Shown here: piece by piece, positions 1-5,674 of the stretch
How the letters are laid out: every line of letters starts with the position of its first letter
Numbering within the stretch: position 1 is the first letter of the stretch
Assembly (NCBI GenBank): GCA_003520425.1
Contig: DOUU01000043.1
Span: 5,700-11,373, forward strand
Length of the DNA: 5,674 nucleotides
Origin: Deltaproteobacteria bacterium
Lineage (GTDB): Bacteria > Myxococcota_A > UBA9160
Direction of reading: 5' to 3'
Translations under genes and position numbers: made by a program
Notes under the pieces: generated by a model
Seen by the model: the letters and a program-made list of their open reading frames with translations, nothing else
Told to the model about the DNA's origin: nothing
Database searches by the model: none

Positions 1-1
1 G

Positions 2-445
2 CGCTTCCTCGCTCCGCGCAATCGGATCTACCACCTGAGTCTGCTGCGAGCCATGAAGCGGGAGAGCACCCTGCCCGGGGCCGAGCTCTCCGCCCGGGAG
101 CGTTCGGCGATCTTCGAGGCGCAGAGCGTCCTCGCGTTCGACGAGCACTTCGTGGCGCCGCGCAACGGCTACAAAGGGGCGAAGGACTACTACGAGACGA
201 ACTCCGCCCTGAGGTTCCTGCACTCGATCCGCGTCCCCACCCTCGTCGTCCACTCGCTCGATGACCCCTGGATTCCGGGCGAGTCCTACACGCGCTTTCC
301 CTGGCGGGAGAACGACTCCCTGGTGCCACTCCTCTCGCCCGGGGGAGGACACGTGGGTTTCCACGGCCGCGGAAGCCGCGTGCCCTGGCACGACCGCTCG
401 ATCGCGCTCTTCTTCGAGAGCCGCGGCGCCTCGCCGCCCCCCTGA
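2..445 (+). CDS. alpha/beta-hydrolase, YheT/COG0429-like, C-terminal part (5' truncated by window edge)
   Basis: This is the C-terminal 147 codons of an alpha/beta-hydrolase-fold protein; the frame is open from base 2, so the ATG at 53 is internal. The segment before it (RFLAPRNRIYHLSLLRAMKR) continues smoothly into the rest and looks like the YheT-type lid region. Fragment residues 47-52 (FVAPRN) and the GYKGAKDYY stretch at 57-65 are characteristic of this family. The core strand VPTLVVHSLDDPW (78-90) carries the DDP motif with the probable catalytic Asp (D87/D88). GGGHVGF (114-120) carries the probable catalytic His (H117). The nucleophile-elbow Ser lies outside the window. YheT-type proteins are usually about 320-340 residues, so slightly under half is visible. 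They are predicted cytoplasmic esterases or hydrolases of unclear substrate. The protein ends in a short Pro-rich tail (ASPPP) before TGA at 443-445. It is convergent with the efflux operon and probably unrelated to it. Confidence 0.86.
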   Translation, partial: RFLAPRNRIYHLSLLRAMKRESTLPGAELSARERSAIFEAQSVLAFDEHFVAPRNGYKGAKDYYETNSALRFLHSIRVPTLVVHSLDDPWIPGESYTRFPWRENDSLVPLLSPGGGHVGFHGRGSRVPWHDRSIALFFESRGASPPP

Positions 446-525
446 CCCAGGGCCGTCCGCGACGCAGCTCGATCTCGACCTCCCTCGCTTGCGGCGCTGC
501 GAGCGCGCAGGTTCTGCAGCGGCCT

Positions 526-544
526 GAGTGGTGACACTCCTTTT
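526..544 (+). terminator. possible weak intrinsic terminator after the hydrolase gene
   Basis: GAGTG (526-530) pairs perfectly with CACTC (535-539) around a GTGA loop, which is a GNRA tetraloop. The stem is followed by C and then TTTT (541-544). It lies about 80 bases past the hydrolase stop, in the right orientation to end that transcript. The stem is only 5 bp and the T run only 4, so this is a weak candidate. It has no T run on the other strand, so it would not serve the convergent efflux operon. I see no convincing T-tailed hairpin for the minus strand in 446-600. Confidence 0.35.
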
Positions 545-600
545 CGGCGCGGGTTTCGCCCTGCCGTACCCGGCGAGGCGCCCCTGCCCGCAGCACGGCG

Positions 601-3600
601 CTAATCGGGGATGGTGCTTGGTGTCCTCGTGAGCCGCGCACGCAAGGCGCGGAGGCGGCCTTCGGCCCACTGCTGGGCGTCGTCCACAAGTGTATAGACC
701 ACCGGAACCACGAGCAGCGTGAGCAGCGTGGAGCTGGCGATGCCGCCGATGGAGATGATCCCCATGGGTGCCCGATACTCGGCGCCGTCCCCCTTGCCGA
801 AGGCGACGGGCAGCATGCCGAACACCATCGCGGTGGTGGTCATGAGCACCGGTCGCAGGCGCGCGGGGCCCGCTTCGAGGACAGCGCTGCGCGCGGACGC
901 GCCTCGCTCGCGCAACGTGTTCGAGTAGTCCACGAGCAGAATCCCGTTCTTCATGACGAGGCCCATCAGCATGAGGAGTCCGATCTGGCCGAAAATGTCG
1001 AGGTGGACGCGCAGCAGGGCCATGGCCGCGAAGGCACCCACGAACGAGAGCGGTGCCGAGAGCATGATCGTGAAGGGGTGGATAAACGAGTTGAACTGCG
1101 AGGCGAGGATCATATAGAGGGCGATCAGCGCCAAGAGGAACGCGAATCCGATGGCCGCGATCGTCTCGGACATATTCTCGGCAGTCCCGACGGGCACGAG
1201 CTGGTACTCGCCGCGCACACCGATCTCCCGCCCGAAGCCTGCCATCTCAGACGCCGCCTCGCCGAGGGACTTGCCGGAGAGATTCGCAAGCACGGTGATC
1301 GAGCGTGTGCGGTCCTCGCGGTTGATCTCCATGGGGCCGCTCCCGACGCGCGGCGTCACGAGATTGCCCAGGGGGACAAGTGCGCCGCTTGGCGCCCTCA
1401 CCTGGATCAGCCCGAGCTTTTGCGGATCGTTCCGGTACTCCGGGAGGACCTGCAGCCGCACGTCATAGCGTTCGCCGCCCTGCTCAAAGTTCGTCACCTT
1501 GAAGCCGGCGAGGAGCGCAGAGATGGTGCTCCCGATTTGTGCAGCGGGCACACCGAGGTCCGCGGCGCGCTCGCGGTTCAAATCGAGGGCGATCTCGGGC
1601 TTGCCGGTTTCGTAGGTGGATGAGAGGTCCACGTAGCCGCCGGCCTCCCGCATCTTCGAGAGGAGACCTTGGGCCATGAAGTTGAGGCGATCGGTGCTCG
1701 GGCCGCGGAGCGAGTACATGACGTCGGCAAAGCGCATGCCCGCCACCCCGAACCACTGGATCTCCTCGACGGCATAGTCCTTGAGGGGAAGCCCGAGCTC
1801 GCCGATCCGCTGGCGCAGCTCCCGCATGATCTCGGTCTGGGTCTGCCGGCGTTTGGCCTTGGGCGTGAGGAGAACGTAGAGGTTCGCCTCGTTCACGCGC
1901 TTTTGAACGCCGCCCCCGATCGTCGAGAACACCGCCTGCACCTCGGGATGGCTGCGCAGCGCCGTCTCGACTGCGGTCGTGGCCGCAAGGGTCTGCTGGA
2001 TGGGGGAGCCCAGGGGGAGCTTCAGCCAGACGTTGAATTCGCTGCGGTCGGCCGGCACCGCAAACTCGATCGGGACGAGCTTTGCGATGAGTCCGCCCGC
2101 AACGACCGCGGCGAGTAGGAGCCCCACCACGAGGCGGCGGTGTTCGAGGCCGAAGCGCAGGGCCGCGCGATAGCGCTGCTCGAGGCCTTCGTATGTGCGC
2201 TCGAGCGCGAGCCACACCCGGCCGTGCTCGTGCCCCACGTGGAGGAAGCGCGAACACAGCATCGGCGTCGTCGTTAGGGCGACGAGCAAGGACGCGAGTA
2301 CGGCGCAGACCACGACAAGGCCGAACTCGCGGAAGAACTGCCCCACCATGCCTCGCATGAACGCAATCGGAACAAACACCGCGCAGATCGAAAAGGTGGT
2401 GGCCACGACCGCAAGACCGATCTCATGGGTAGCGCTCGACGCTGCGCTTCTCGTCTCCTCACCTCCCTCGATGTGACGATAGATGTTCTCGATCACGACG
2501 ATGGCGTCGTCGATCAGCATGCCGATCGAGAGCGAGAGCGCCATGAGCGTCATCAAGTTCAAGGTGAAGCCGAAGAAGTAGAAAAAGCCGAAGCTTGCGA
2601 GGAGCGAGGAGGGAATCGCGATGGCCGCGATGAGCGTCGAGCGCCCGCTGCGCAGGAAGGCGAGCACCACGGCCACGGCCAGGAAGCCGCCCCAGAGGAT
2701 GTCGACTCCCACATCATCCACCGAGCTCTCGATGAATCGGGAGGTGTCCTGGGCCTCGATCATCTGCACGCCGGAGGGAAGTGTTTCCCGAATCCGAGCG
2801 AGCTCGCGGCGCACGCCCTTCGCGACGGAGACGGTGTTCTCGCCGGACTGACGCCGGATCTGGAGCGAGACCCCGCGCTCGCCGTTCAGCCTGGCGATCG
2901 TCCGCTCTTCCGCCATTCCGTCTTCGACCGAGGCGACGTCGCGCAGGTGCACCACGCGCCCGTCGAGGTCGGCCACGATCACGTTGGCAAACGCGTCAAC
3001 GCTCGCGAGCTTGCCCTTGGTCTTCACGGTGTATTCTTGGCGCTCGGTCTCGATGCGGCCCCCCGGCATCTCGACGTGTTCGCGTTTGAGGGCGGCAAGG
3101 ACGTCGTCGACCGCGAGGGCGTAGCCGCTGAGGCGCACCGGGTCGACCCAGATGCGGATCTCCCGCGCGCGATCGCCGACGAGAGAGACGCTCCCCACGC
3201 CAGGCACGCGCTCGAGGCGCGGCTTGATCTTCTTGTCCGCGAGCTCCGAGAGCGTGCGGATCGACTGCGGCCCCGCCAGCATGACCGAAAGGATCGGCGT
3301 CGCGTCGGGATCGACCCGGTCGATCACTGGCGGATCCGCTTCGGCGGGGAGATCGCCGCGGGCCGCCGCCACCTTGTCGCGTACGTCTTGCGCCTTCTGG
3401 TGGACGTCGTAGCGGAGCTCGAACTCGATCACGAGCTGGGAGAGCGAGTCGCTCGAGGTGCTGCGGAGCGTTCGAATGCCCTCGATGGTATTGACGGCTT
3501 GCTCCAGGGGCTGCGTGACCTCGCGCTCGATGGTCTCGGGCGAAGCGCCCTGGAGCACCGTGGTCACGGTCACCATGGGAAACTCGACGCGCGGCATGAG

Positions 3601-3705
3601 GTCGACGCCGAGCCGCGGGATGGACACAAGACCGAGTACGACGAGCGCGCCGACGAGCATCACGGCGAAGACGGGCCGCCGGATCGATGCGTCGGCGAGC
3701 TTCAC
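601..3705 (-). CDS. RND efflux permease, AcrB/MexB-like (HAE1-type)
   Basis: This is an inner-membrane resistance-nodulation-division transporter of 1034 residues, the usual full length. The duplicated architecture is intact. TM1 is about residues 11-30, followed by a periplasmic porter/docking half at about 31-333 and TM2-TM6 at about 334-486. TM7 is about 522-542, followed by a second periplasmic half at about 543-850 and TM8-TM12 at about 849-1008. TM4 holds IGMLIDDAIVVIEN with the adjacent D399-D400 pair. TM10 holds GLVMKNGILLVDYSN with K919. These match the proton-relay Asp pair and Lys of AcrB. The Asp pair separates it from the heavy-metal (CzcA/CusA) branch, which typically has Asp-Gly there. 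As a trimer it should drive proton-coupled export of lipophilic or amphiphilic compounds; the substrate is unknown. The start is GTG, supported by GGAGG 9 nt upstream, and overlaps the adaptor stop by 4 nt. The stop is TAG. A very specific name such as AcrB or MdtB is not justified. Confidence 0.97.
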   Translation of the reverse strand: MKLADASIRRPVFAVMLVGALVVLGLVSIPRLGVDLMPRVEFPMVTVTTVLQGASPETIEREVTQPLEQAVNTIEGIRTLRSTSSDSLSQLVIEFELRYDVHQKAQDVRDKVAAARGDLPAEADPPVIDRVDPDATPILSVMLAGPQSIRTLSELADKKIKPRLERVPGVGSVSLVGDRAREIRIWVDPVRLSGYALAVDDVLAALKREHVEMPGGRIETERQEYTVKTKGKLASVDAFANVIVADLDGRVVHLRDVASVEDGMAEERTIARLNGERGVSLQIRRQSGENTVSVAKGVRRELARIRETLPSGVQMIEAQDTSRFIESSVDDVGVDILWGGFLAVAVVLAFLRSGRSTLIAAIAIPSSLLASFGFFYFFGFTLNLMTLMALSLSIGMLIDDAIVVIENIYRHIEGGEETRSAASSATHEIGLAVVATTFSICAVFVPIAFMRGMVGQFFREFGLVVVCAVLASLLVALTTTPMLCSRFLHVGHEHGRVWLALERTYEGLEQRYRAALRFGLEHRRLVVGLLLAAVVAGGLIAKLVPIEFAVPADRSEFNVWLKLPLGSPIQQTLAATTAVETALRSHPEVQAVFSTIGGGVQKRVNEANLYVLLTPKAKRRQTQTEIMRELRQRIGELGLPLKDYAVEEIQWFGVAGMRFADVMYSLRGPSTDRLNFMAQGLLSKMREAGGYVDLSSTYETGKPEIALDLNRERAADLGVPAAQIGSTISALLAGFKVTNFEQGGERYDVRLQVLPEYRNDPQKLGLIQVRAPSGALVPLGNLVTPRVGSGPMEINREDRTRSITVLANLSGKSLGEAASEMAGFGREIGVRGEYQLVPVGTAENMSETIAAIGFAFLLALIALYMILASQFNSFIHPFTIMLSAPLSFVGAFAAMALLRVHLDIFGQIGLLMLMGLVMKNGILLVDYSNTLRERGASARSAVLEAGPARLRPVLMTTTAMVFGMLPVAFGKGDGAEYRAPMGIISIGGIASSTLLTLLVVPVVYTLVDDAQQWAEGRLRALRARLTRTPSTIPD

Positions 3706-4814
3706 GTGGACGAGCCTCCGGCGGGCTGGGCGCGAACGCGCATCCCGGGAGCGATCGTGCGCGCCCCCTCGCCCACGATCACCTCGGTTCCCGCTTCGAG
3801 CCCCGAGAGCACCTCGACGGCCTCTTCGGTGGCGATTCCGATCCGAACCGGGACGGGCACGGCGAGGCCGTCGCGCACGATGAGGACCCGGGTCTCGCCA
3901 TCTTCCGTCCGCACTGCGTCGGGTGGGATGAGCAAGACCTCGGAGAGCGACTGGGGAACGATGTCGACGTGGGCGAAGACCCCCGCCTTGAGGCTGCGGT
4001 CGGGGTTCGGGACGAGCATCTTGACGAGATACGTGCGCGTCGCGGGATCGATCGAGTCGGAGACGGCGCTCACGCGGGTTTCAATGGGATCCGGGATTCC
4101 CTGAACGTGGAGGAACGCGCTGTCGCCGGGCTTCACGAGCGAAAGCTGCGACTCGGGAATCCCGACGCGCGCCTCGAGCACTTCGGTCTCCTGCAAGACA
4201 ACGACGATGGTCTGCGGCATGGTGAGCGCCATTGTCCCCTCGTCGGCAAGGCGCTTTGAGATCGAGCCTGCGTAGGGCGCGCGCACGACGGTCTTGTCGA
4301 GGTTCTGCCGAGCCATCGCCACGGCCTCGAACGCCTGCTTCTCCTGCGCGCGCGCCACGGCAACCTGCGTTACCAGCCGGTCAAGCTGCTGCTGGGGGAC
4401 GAGGTCCCGAGCCCGGAGCGCGCGGGCGCGCCCGAGGTCGGCCTCCGACTGCTCGCGCTGTGCCCGGGCGAGCTCAAGCCCGGCTTGAGCCTGGGCCAGC
4501 GCGGCCTTGTAGGTTTCGGGGTCGATCTCGAAGAGCGGCTGGTCCACTTCCACGCGGTCTCCCACCGACACCATCACGCGCTCGATGCGTCCCGTGACCT
4601 GCGCCCCGATCTGGCTCTCGCGCCGCGCGAGAAGGCTCCCTGCCGCCGTGATGCGCGGCACGATCGAACCGCGCCGCACCAGGGTCGTCTTCACCTCCGC
4701 CGCGTCGGCTTTCACCGCCTCTGTCTGGGAGGCCTTGGCCCGCGTCTCGCCCTTGCACGCTGCGAAGGTGAGGGCGAGCGCGCAAAGCATCAGGGGGAGG
4801 CTTCGAGAACTCAT
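3702..4814 (-). CDS. RND efflux periplasmic adaptor (membrane fusion protein, probable lipoprotein)
   Basis: This is a 370-residue adaptor of the AcrA/MexA (HlyD-like) family that would bridge the RND permease and an outer-membrane channel. Residues 1-19 are a short lipoprotein signal ending FAA-C20; Phe at -3 is less usual than Leu, but the context fits. The first lipoyl half is 75-98 (GRIERVMVSVGDRV) and the second 174-195 (KTVVRAPYAGSISKRL). Between them is an alpha-helical hairpin, 100-173. Its tip has R129-xxx-L133, matching the TolC-docking RLS motif, but the Ser position is P140. A beta-barrel (about 209-287) and a membrane-proximal domain (about 290-365) follow. I chose ATG at 4814 over an upstream in-frame start at 4949 because it begins exactly at the signal peptide, has GGGAG 7 nt upstream, and overlaps the regulator stop as ATGA. 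The longer form would run through the regulator gene and bury the signal peptide. The gene is followed at once by the permease. Confidence 0.95.
   Translation of the reverse strand: MSSRSLPLMLCALALTFAACKGETRAKASQTEAVKADAAEVKTTLVRRGSIVPRITAAGSLLARRESQIGAQVTGRIERVMVSVGDRVEVDQPLFEIDPETYKAALAQAQAGLELARAQREQSEADLGRARALRARDLVPQQQLDRLVTQVAVARAQEKQAFEAVAMARQNLDKTVVRAPYAGSISKRLADEGTMALTMPQTIVVVLQETEVLEARVGIPESQLSLVKPGDSAFLHVQGIPDPIETRVSAVSDSIDPATRTYLVKMLVPNPDRSLKAGVFAHVDIVPQSLSEVLLIPPDAVRTEDGETRVLIVRDGLAVPVPVRIGIATEEAVEVLSGLEAGTEVIVGEGARTIAPGMRVRAQPAGGSST
3715..3719 (-). promoter_or_regulatory. ribosome binding site of the RND permease
   Basis: GGAGG on the minus strand lies inside the last codons of the adaptor gene, 9 nt before the GTG at 3705. 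It supports that non-ATG start and the GTGA overlap, and suggests the permease can recruit ribosomes itself as well as by coupling. Confidence 0.75.
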
Positions 4815-5458
4815 GCCGGAACTCCCAGCCCGCGACGCAGCACGCGGCGCAGGCTCTTCGCGCTCTGCCACAGCTCTTCGGCAGACCCCGTGCCCTCGAT
4901 CCAGTGGACGATGTGGTGGTGGAGTGTGCCGAGAATGAGGGTCACGCACGCAACCGGGTCTTCGGCGGGGATCTCGCCTTGCTCCATGGCGCGAGCGAGA
5001 CGCCCGACGGATTCCTCCTCAAGCTCTTGGCGCAGGCGCTGGGTCTCCACGGGGATGGGTCCACCGCTCCACTCCTGGCCGGTGAGTCCCCGCACGTAGA
5101 TCACCCAGAACGCCCGGTGGTCGACGCAGAACTGGAGCAGCTGGTCGATCACACGATCGAGCGTCTCGAGGTAGGGGGCAGGGGCGCGCAAGATCGCGAG
5201 CTGCTCGCGCAGGAGCTTCGTCCCCCGCGTCGTAATGAGCTCGCGGTAGAGCGCTTCCTTGCTTTCGAACACGTTGTAGAGATTTCCCGCCGAGTAGCCG
5301 GCGCGGGCCGCGATCTCGGCCATGGTCGCGCCCGCGAATCCGCGCTCGGCGAAGACCGTCTCGGCCGTCTCAAGAGGATGTCCACGCCGGGCGGTGCGTG
5401 CTCGCTCACGCGGCGCGGAGGAGGGGAGCGGGGTGGGCGTCGGGCTTGCGGGGGGCAT
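4811..5458 (-). CDS. TetR/AcrR-family transcriptional regulator, first gene of the efflux operon
   Basis: This is a 215-residue TetR-type one-component repressor. Residues 1-25 form a Pro/Ser/Thr- then Arg-rich tail. Helix 1 is about 28-40 (LETAETVFAERGF). The helix-turn-helix is about 44-64: TMAEIAARAGYS, then the recognition helix around SAGNLYNVF, followed by the family signature ESKEALYREL (65-74). The rest is an all-helical ligand and dimer domain with aromatic and His-rich stretches (FWVIYV at 117-122, HHHIVHWIEG at 180-189) that could line a hydrophobic pocket. I chose ATG at 5458 because AAGGA lies 5 nt upstream. A GTG at 5494 would add 12 unremarkable residues. The 3' end overlaps the adaptor start by 4 nt (ATGA). 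It probably represses this operon by binding the dyads at 5510-5541; that is inference from position. Oddity: P28 stands where the family usually has Ile at the start of helix 1. Confidence 0.93.
   Translation of the reverse strand: MPPASPTPTPLPSSAPRERARTARRGHPLETAETVFAERGFAGATMAEIAARAGYSAGNLYNVFESKEALYRELITTRGTKLLREQLAILRAPAPYLETLDRVIDQLLQFCVDHRAFWVIYVRGLTGQEWSGGPIPVETQRLRQELEEESVGRLARAMEQGEIPAEDPVACVTLILGTLHHHIVHWIEGTGSAEELWQSAKSLRRVLRRGLGVPA
4822..4826 (-). promoter_or_regulatory. ribosome binding site deciding the adaptor start
   Basis: GGGAG on the minus strand lies 7 nt before the ATG at 4814, inside the end of the regulator gene. It favours this start over the longer open frame that begins at 4949. 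Confidence 0.7.
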
Positions 5459-5463
5459 CGGGA

Positions 5464-5470
5464 TCCTTCC
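5464..5470 (-). promoter_or_regulatory. ribosome binding site deciding the TetR start
   Basis: GGAAGGA on the minus strand lies 5 nt before the ATG at 5458. It favours this start over the in-frame GTG at 5494, which would place the ribosome site inside the coding region. Confidence 0.65.
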
Positions 5471-5476
5471 GGCCGC

Positions 5477-5548
5477 TCTATCGGTCTGAACCACCCATCA
5501 GTGAAGTGAATTCTGCATCAGAATACTGAATGGGGATTCAGACGCCAG
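5477..5548 (-). promoter_or_regulatory. promoter region of the tetR-adaptor-permease operon (hexamers uncertain)
   Basis: The promoter should lie here because the dyads and the first ribosome site flank it. Two sigma70-like readings exist, both weak. One is TTCACT (5505-5500), a 17-nt spacer and GATAGA (5482-5477), which would start RNA almost at the ribosome site. The other is TATTCT (5525-5520) as the -10, lying inside the double dyad, with a poor -35 (CTGGCG, 5548-5543). The second would give a roughly 55-nt leader and direct steric repression. The sequence does not decide between them. Confidence 0.28.
5510..5541. promoter_or_regulatory. candidate TetR operator: two adjacent perfect dyads
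   Basis: Two inverted repeats sit one base apart, upstream of the regulator gene. The first is ATTCTG-CAT-CAGAAT (5510-5524, 6-bp arms, 3-nt spacer). The second is CTGAAT-GGGG-ATTCAG (5526-5541, 6-bp arms, 4-nt spacer). All four arms fit one half-site, CWGAAT, and their centres are 16.5 bp apart. A fifth partial half-site, CTGAA, lies at 5486-5490. Size and position suit TetR-family operators, which are often about 15-20 bp palindromes and can be filled by two dimers. Binding would cover or adjoin the likely promoter. Ownership by this regulator is inferred from adjacency. Confidence 0.55.
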
Positions 5549-5566
5549 GGAAGAAGGGGAAGAAGG
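5549..5566. repeat. tandem 9-bp duplication in a purine-rich tract
   Basis: GGAAGAAGG occurs twice in perfect tandem (5549-5557 and 5558-5566), within a strongly purine-rich + strand stretch that runs on with few breaks to about 5606. It lies just upstream of the candidate operator. No function is evident; replication slippage would explain it. Confidence 0.6.
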
Positions 5567-5604
5567 AGCGGGATACCCCGGGGGAGGAGCGGGCGGGCGG
5601 TGGG

Positions 5605-5628
5605 GGCCAATCCCTCTTGCGAGGGGCC
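5605..5628. other. GC-rich hairpin near the right edge, function unknown
   Basis: CCCTC (5612-5616) pairs with GAGGG (5621-5625) around TTGC. GGC (5605-5607) pairs with GCC (5626-5628) beyond a one-sided 4-nt bulge. There is no T run on either strand, so it is not a standard intrinsic terminator. On the minus strand it would lie about 11 nt after a TGA at 5641-5639 that closes a short frame (reading EAGAEPAKPRG) open to the window edge, so it might follow the end of an unseen gene. That frame is too short to call. Confidence 0.35.
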
Positions 5629-5674
5629 AGGAGGAGATTCAGCCGCGTGGTTTGGCGGGTTCGGCCCCAGCCTC

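Noticed and set aside
53..445. The hydrolase fragment as a complete 130-residue gene starting at ATG 53.
   Set aside because: The frame is open from base 2 with family-like residues before the Met, and the fragment lacks the nucleophile half of the fold.
563..599. GCCGT/ACGGC long-loop stem as a minus-strand terminator just after the permease stop.
   Set aside because: The stem is only 5 bp, the loop is 27 nt and no T run follows it on the minus strand.
711..729. Direct repeat GAGCAGCGT x2 inside the permease gene.
   Set aside because: It encodes the TLLTLL part of TM12 and is explained by the repeated residues.
601..3705. Assignment of the permease to the heavy-metal (CzcA/CusA) RND branch.
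   Set aside because: TM4 has the Asp-Asp pair (D399-D400) of drug-type pumps, not the Asp-Gly typical of the metal branch.
2425..4104. A 559-codon + strand open frame lying antisense to the permease and the adaptor.
   Set aside because: It spans the boundary of two well-recognised genes on the other strand, its product is rich in Arg/His/Asp/Glu without any recognisable domain, and such long antisense frames are common in GC-rich genes.
4815..4949. Upstream extension of the adaptor to a start at 4949.
   Set aside because: It runs through the regulator's coding sequence in another frame, gives a non-signal-like Arg/Pro/His-rich leader and hides a clear lipoprotein signal. The ATG at 4814 has a good ribosome site.
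5459..5494. Longer TetR form starting at the GTG at 5494.
   Set aside because: The GGAAGGA ribosome site 5 nt before the ATG at 5458 fits better, and the extra 12 residues match nothing expected of the family.
5508..5513. GAATTC palindrome near the operator.
   Set aside because: It is a 6-base palindrome that only partly overlaps the larger dyad and has no wider symmetry of its own.
1..5674. CRISPR arrays, tRNA/rRNA genes, insertion sequences or attachment sites.
   Set aside because: I saw no spaced repeat array, cloverleaf-like segment, transposase-like protein or flanking inverted or target-site repeats.

Overview
This is a GC-rich window from a Gram-negative (diderm) bacterium. The evidence is a tripartite-type RND efflux pump with a lipoprotein-type periplasmic adaptor, high G/C at third codon positions, and GTG as well as ATG starts. 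The proteins do not fix the phylum. A myxobacterial, deltaproteobacterial or similar high-GC proteobacterial source would fit, but that is a guess.

Layout. Bases 2-445 (+) are the C-terminal part of an alpha/beta-hydrolase of the YheT / COG0429 type, cut off by the left edge. A convergent gap (446-600) follows, holding a small GNRA-loop hairpin with a short T run that may end the hydrolase transcript. The rest is one minus-strand operon read from right to left: a TetR-family regulator (5458-4811), an RND membrane-fusion lipoprotein (4814-3702) and an AcrB/MexB-like (HAE1-type) RND permease (3705-601). Both junctions are 4-nt overlaps (ATGA and GTGA), so the three genes are probably co-transcribed and translationally coupled. 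No outer-membrane TolC-type gene is visible.

Upstream of the regulator (5459-5674) there is no supported gene. The notable element is a pair of adjacent perfect dyads, ATTCTG-CAT-CAGAAT (5510-5524) and CTGAAT-GGGG-ATTCAG (5526-5541). They share the half-site CWGAAT and are the best candidates for the operator of the TetR protein. Farther right are a purine-rich tract with a tandem 9-mer and a GC hairpin without a T run.

How it works together: the regulator probably binds the dyads and represses the whole operon, itself included, until a ligand releases it. The adaptor and permease then assemble with a TolC-like channel encoded elsewhere and export a lipophilic or amphiphilic compound. The substrate cannot be read from the sequence. 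Most of the window is a recognisable efflux locus. The less ordinary points are the regulator lying inside the operon it probably controls, the double dyad, and an odd first helix in the regulator. I found no convincing previously undescribed system.
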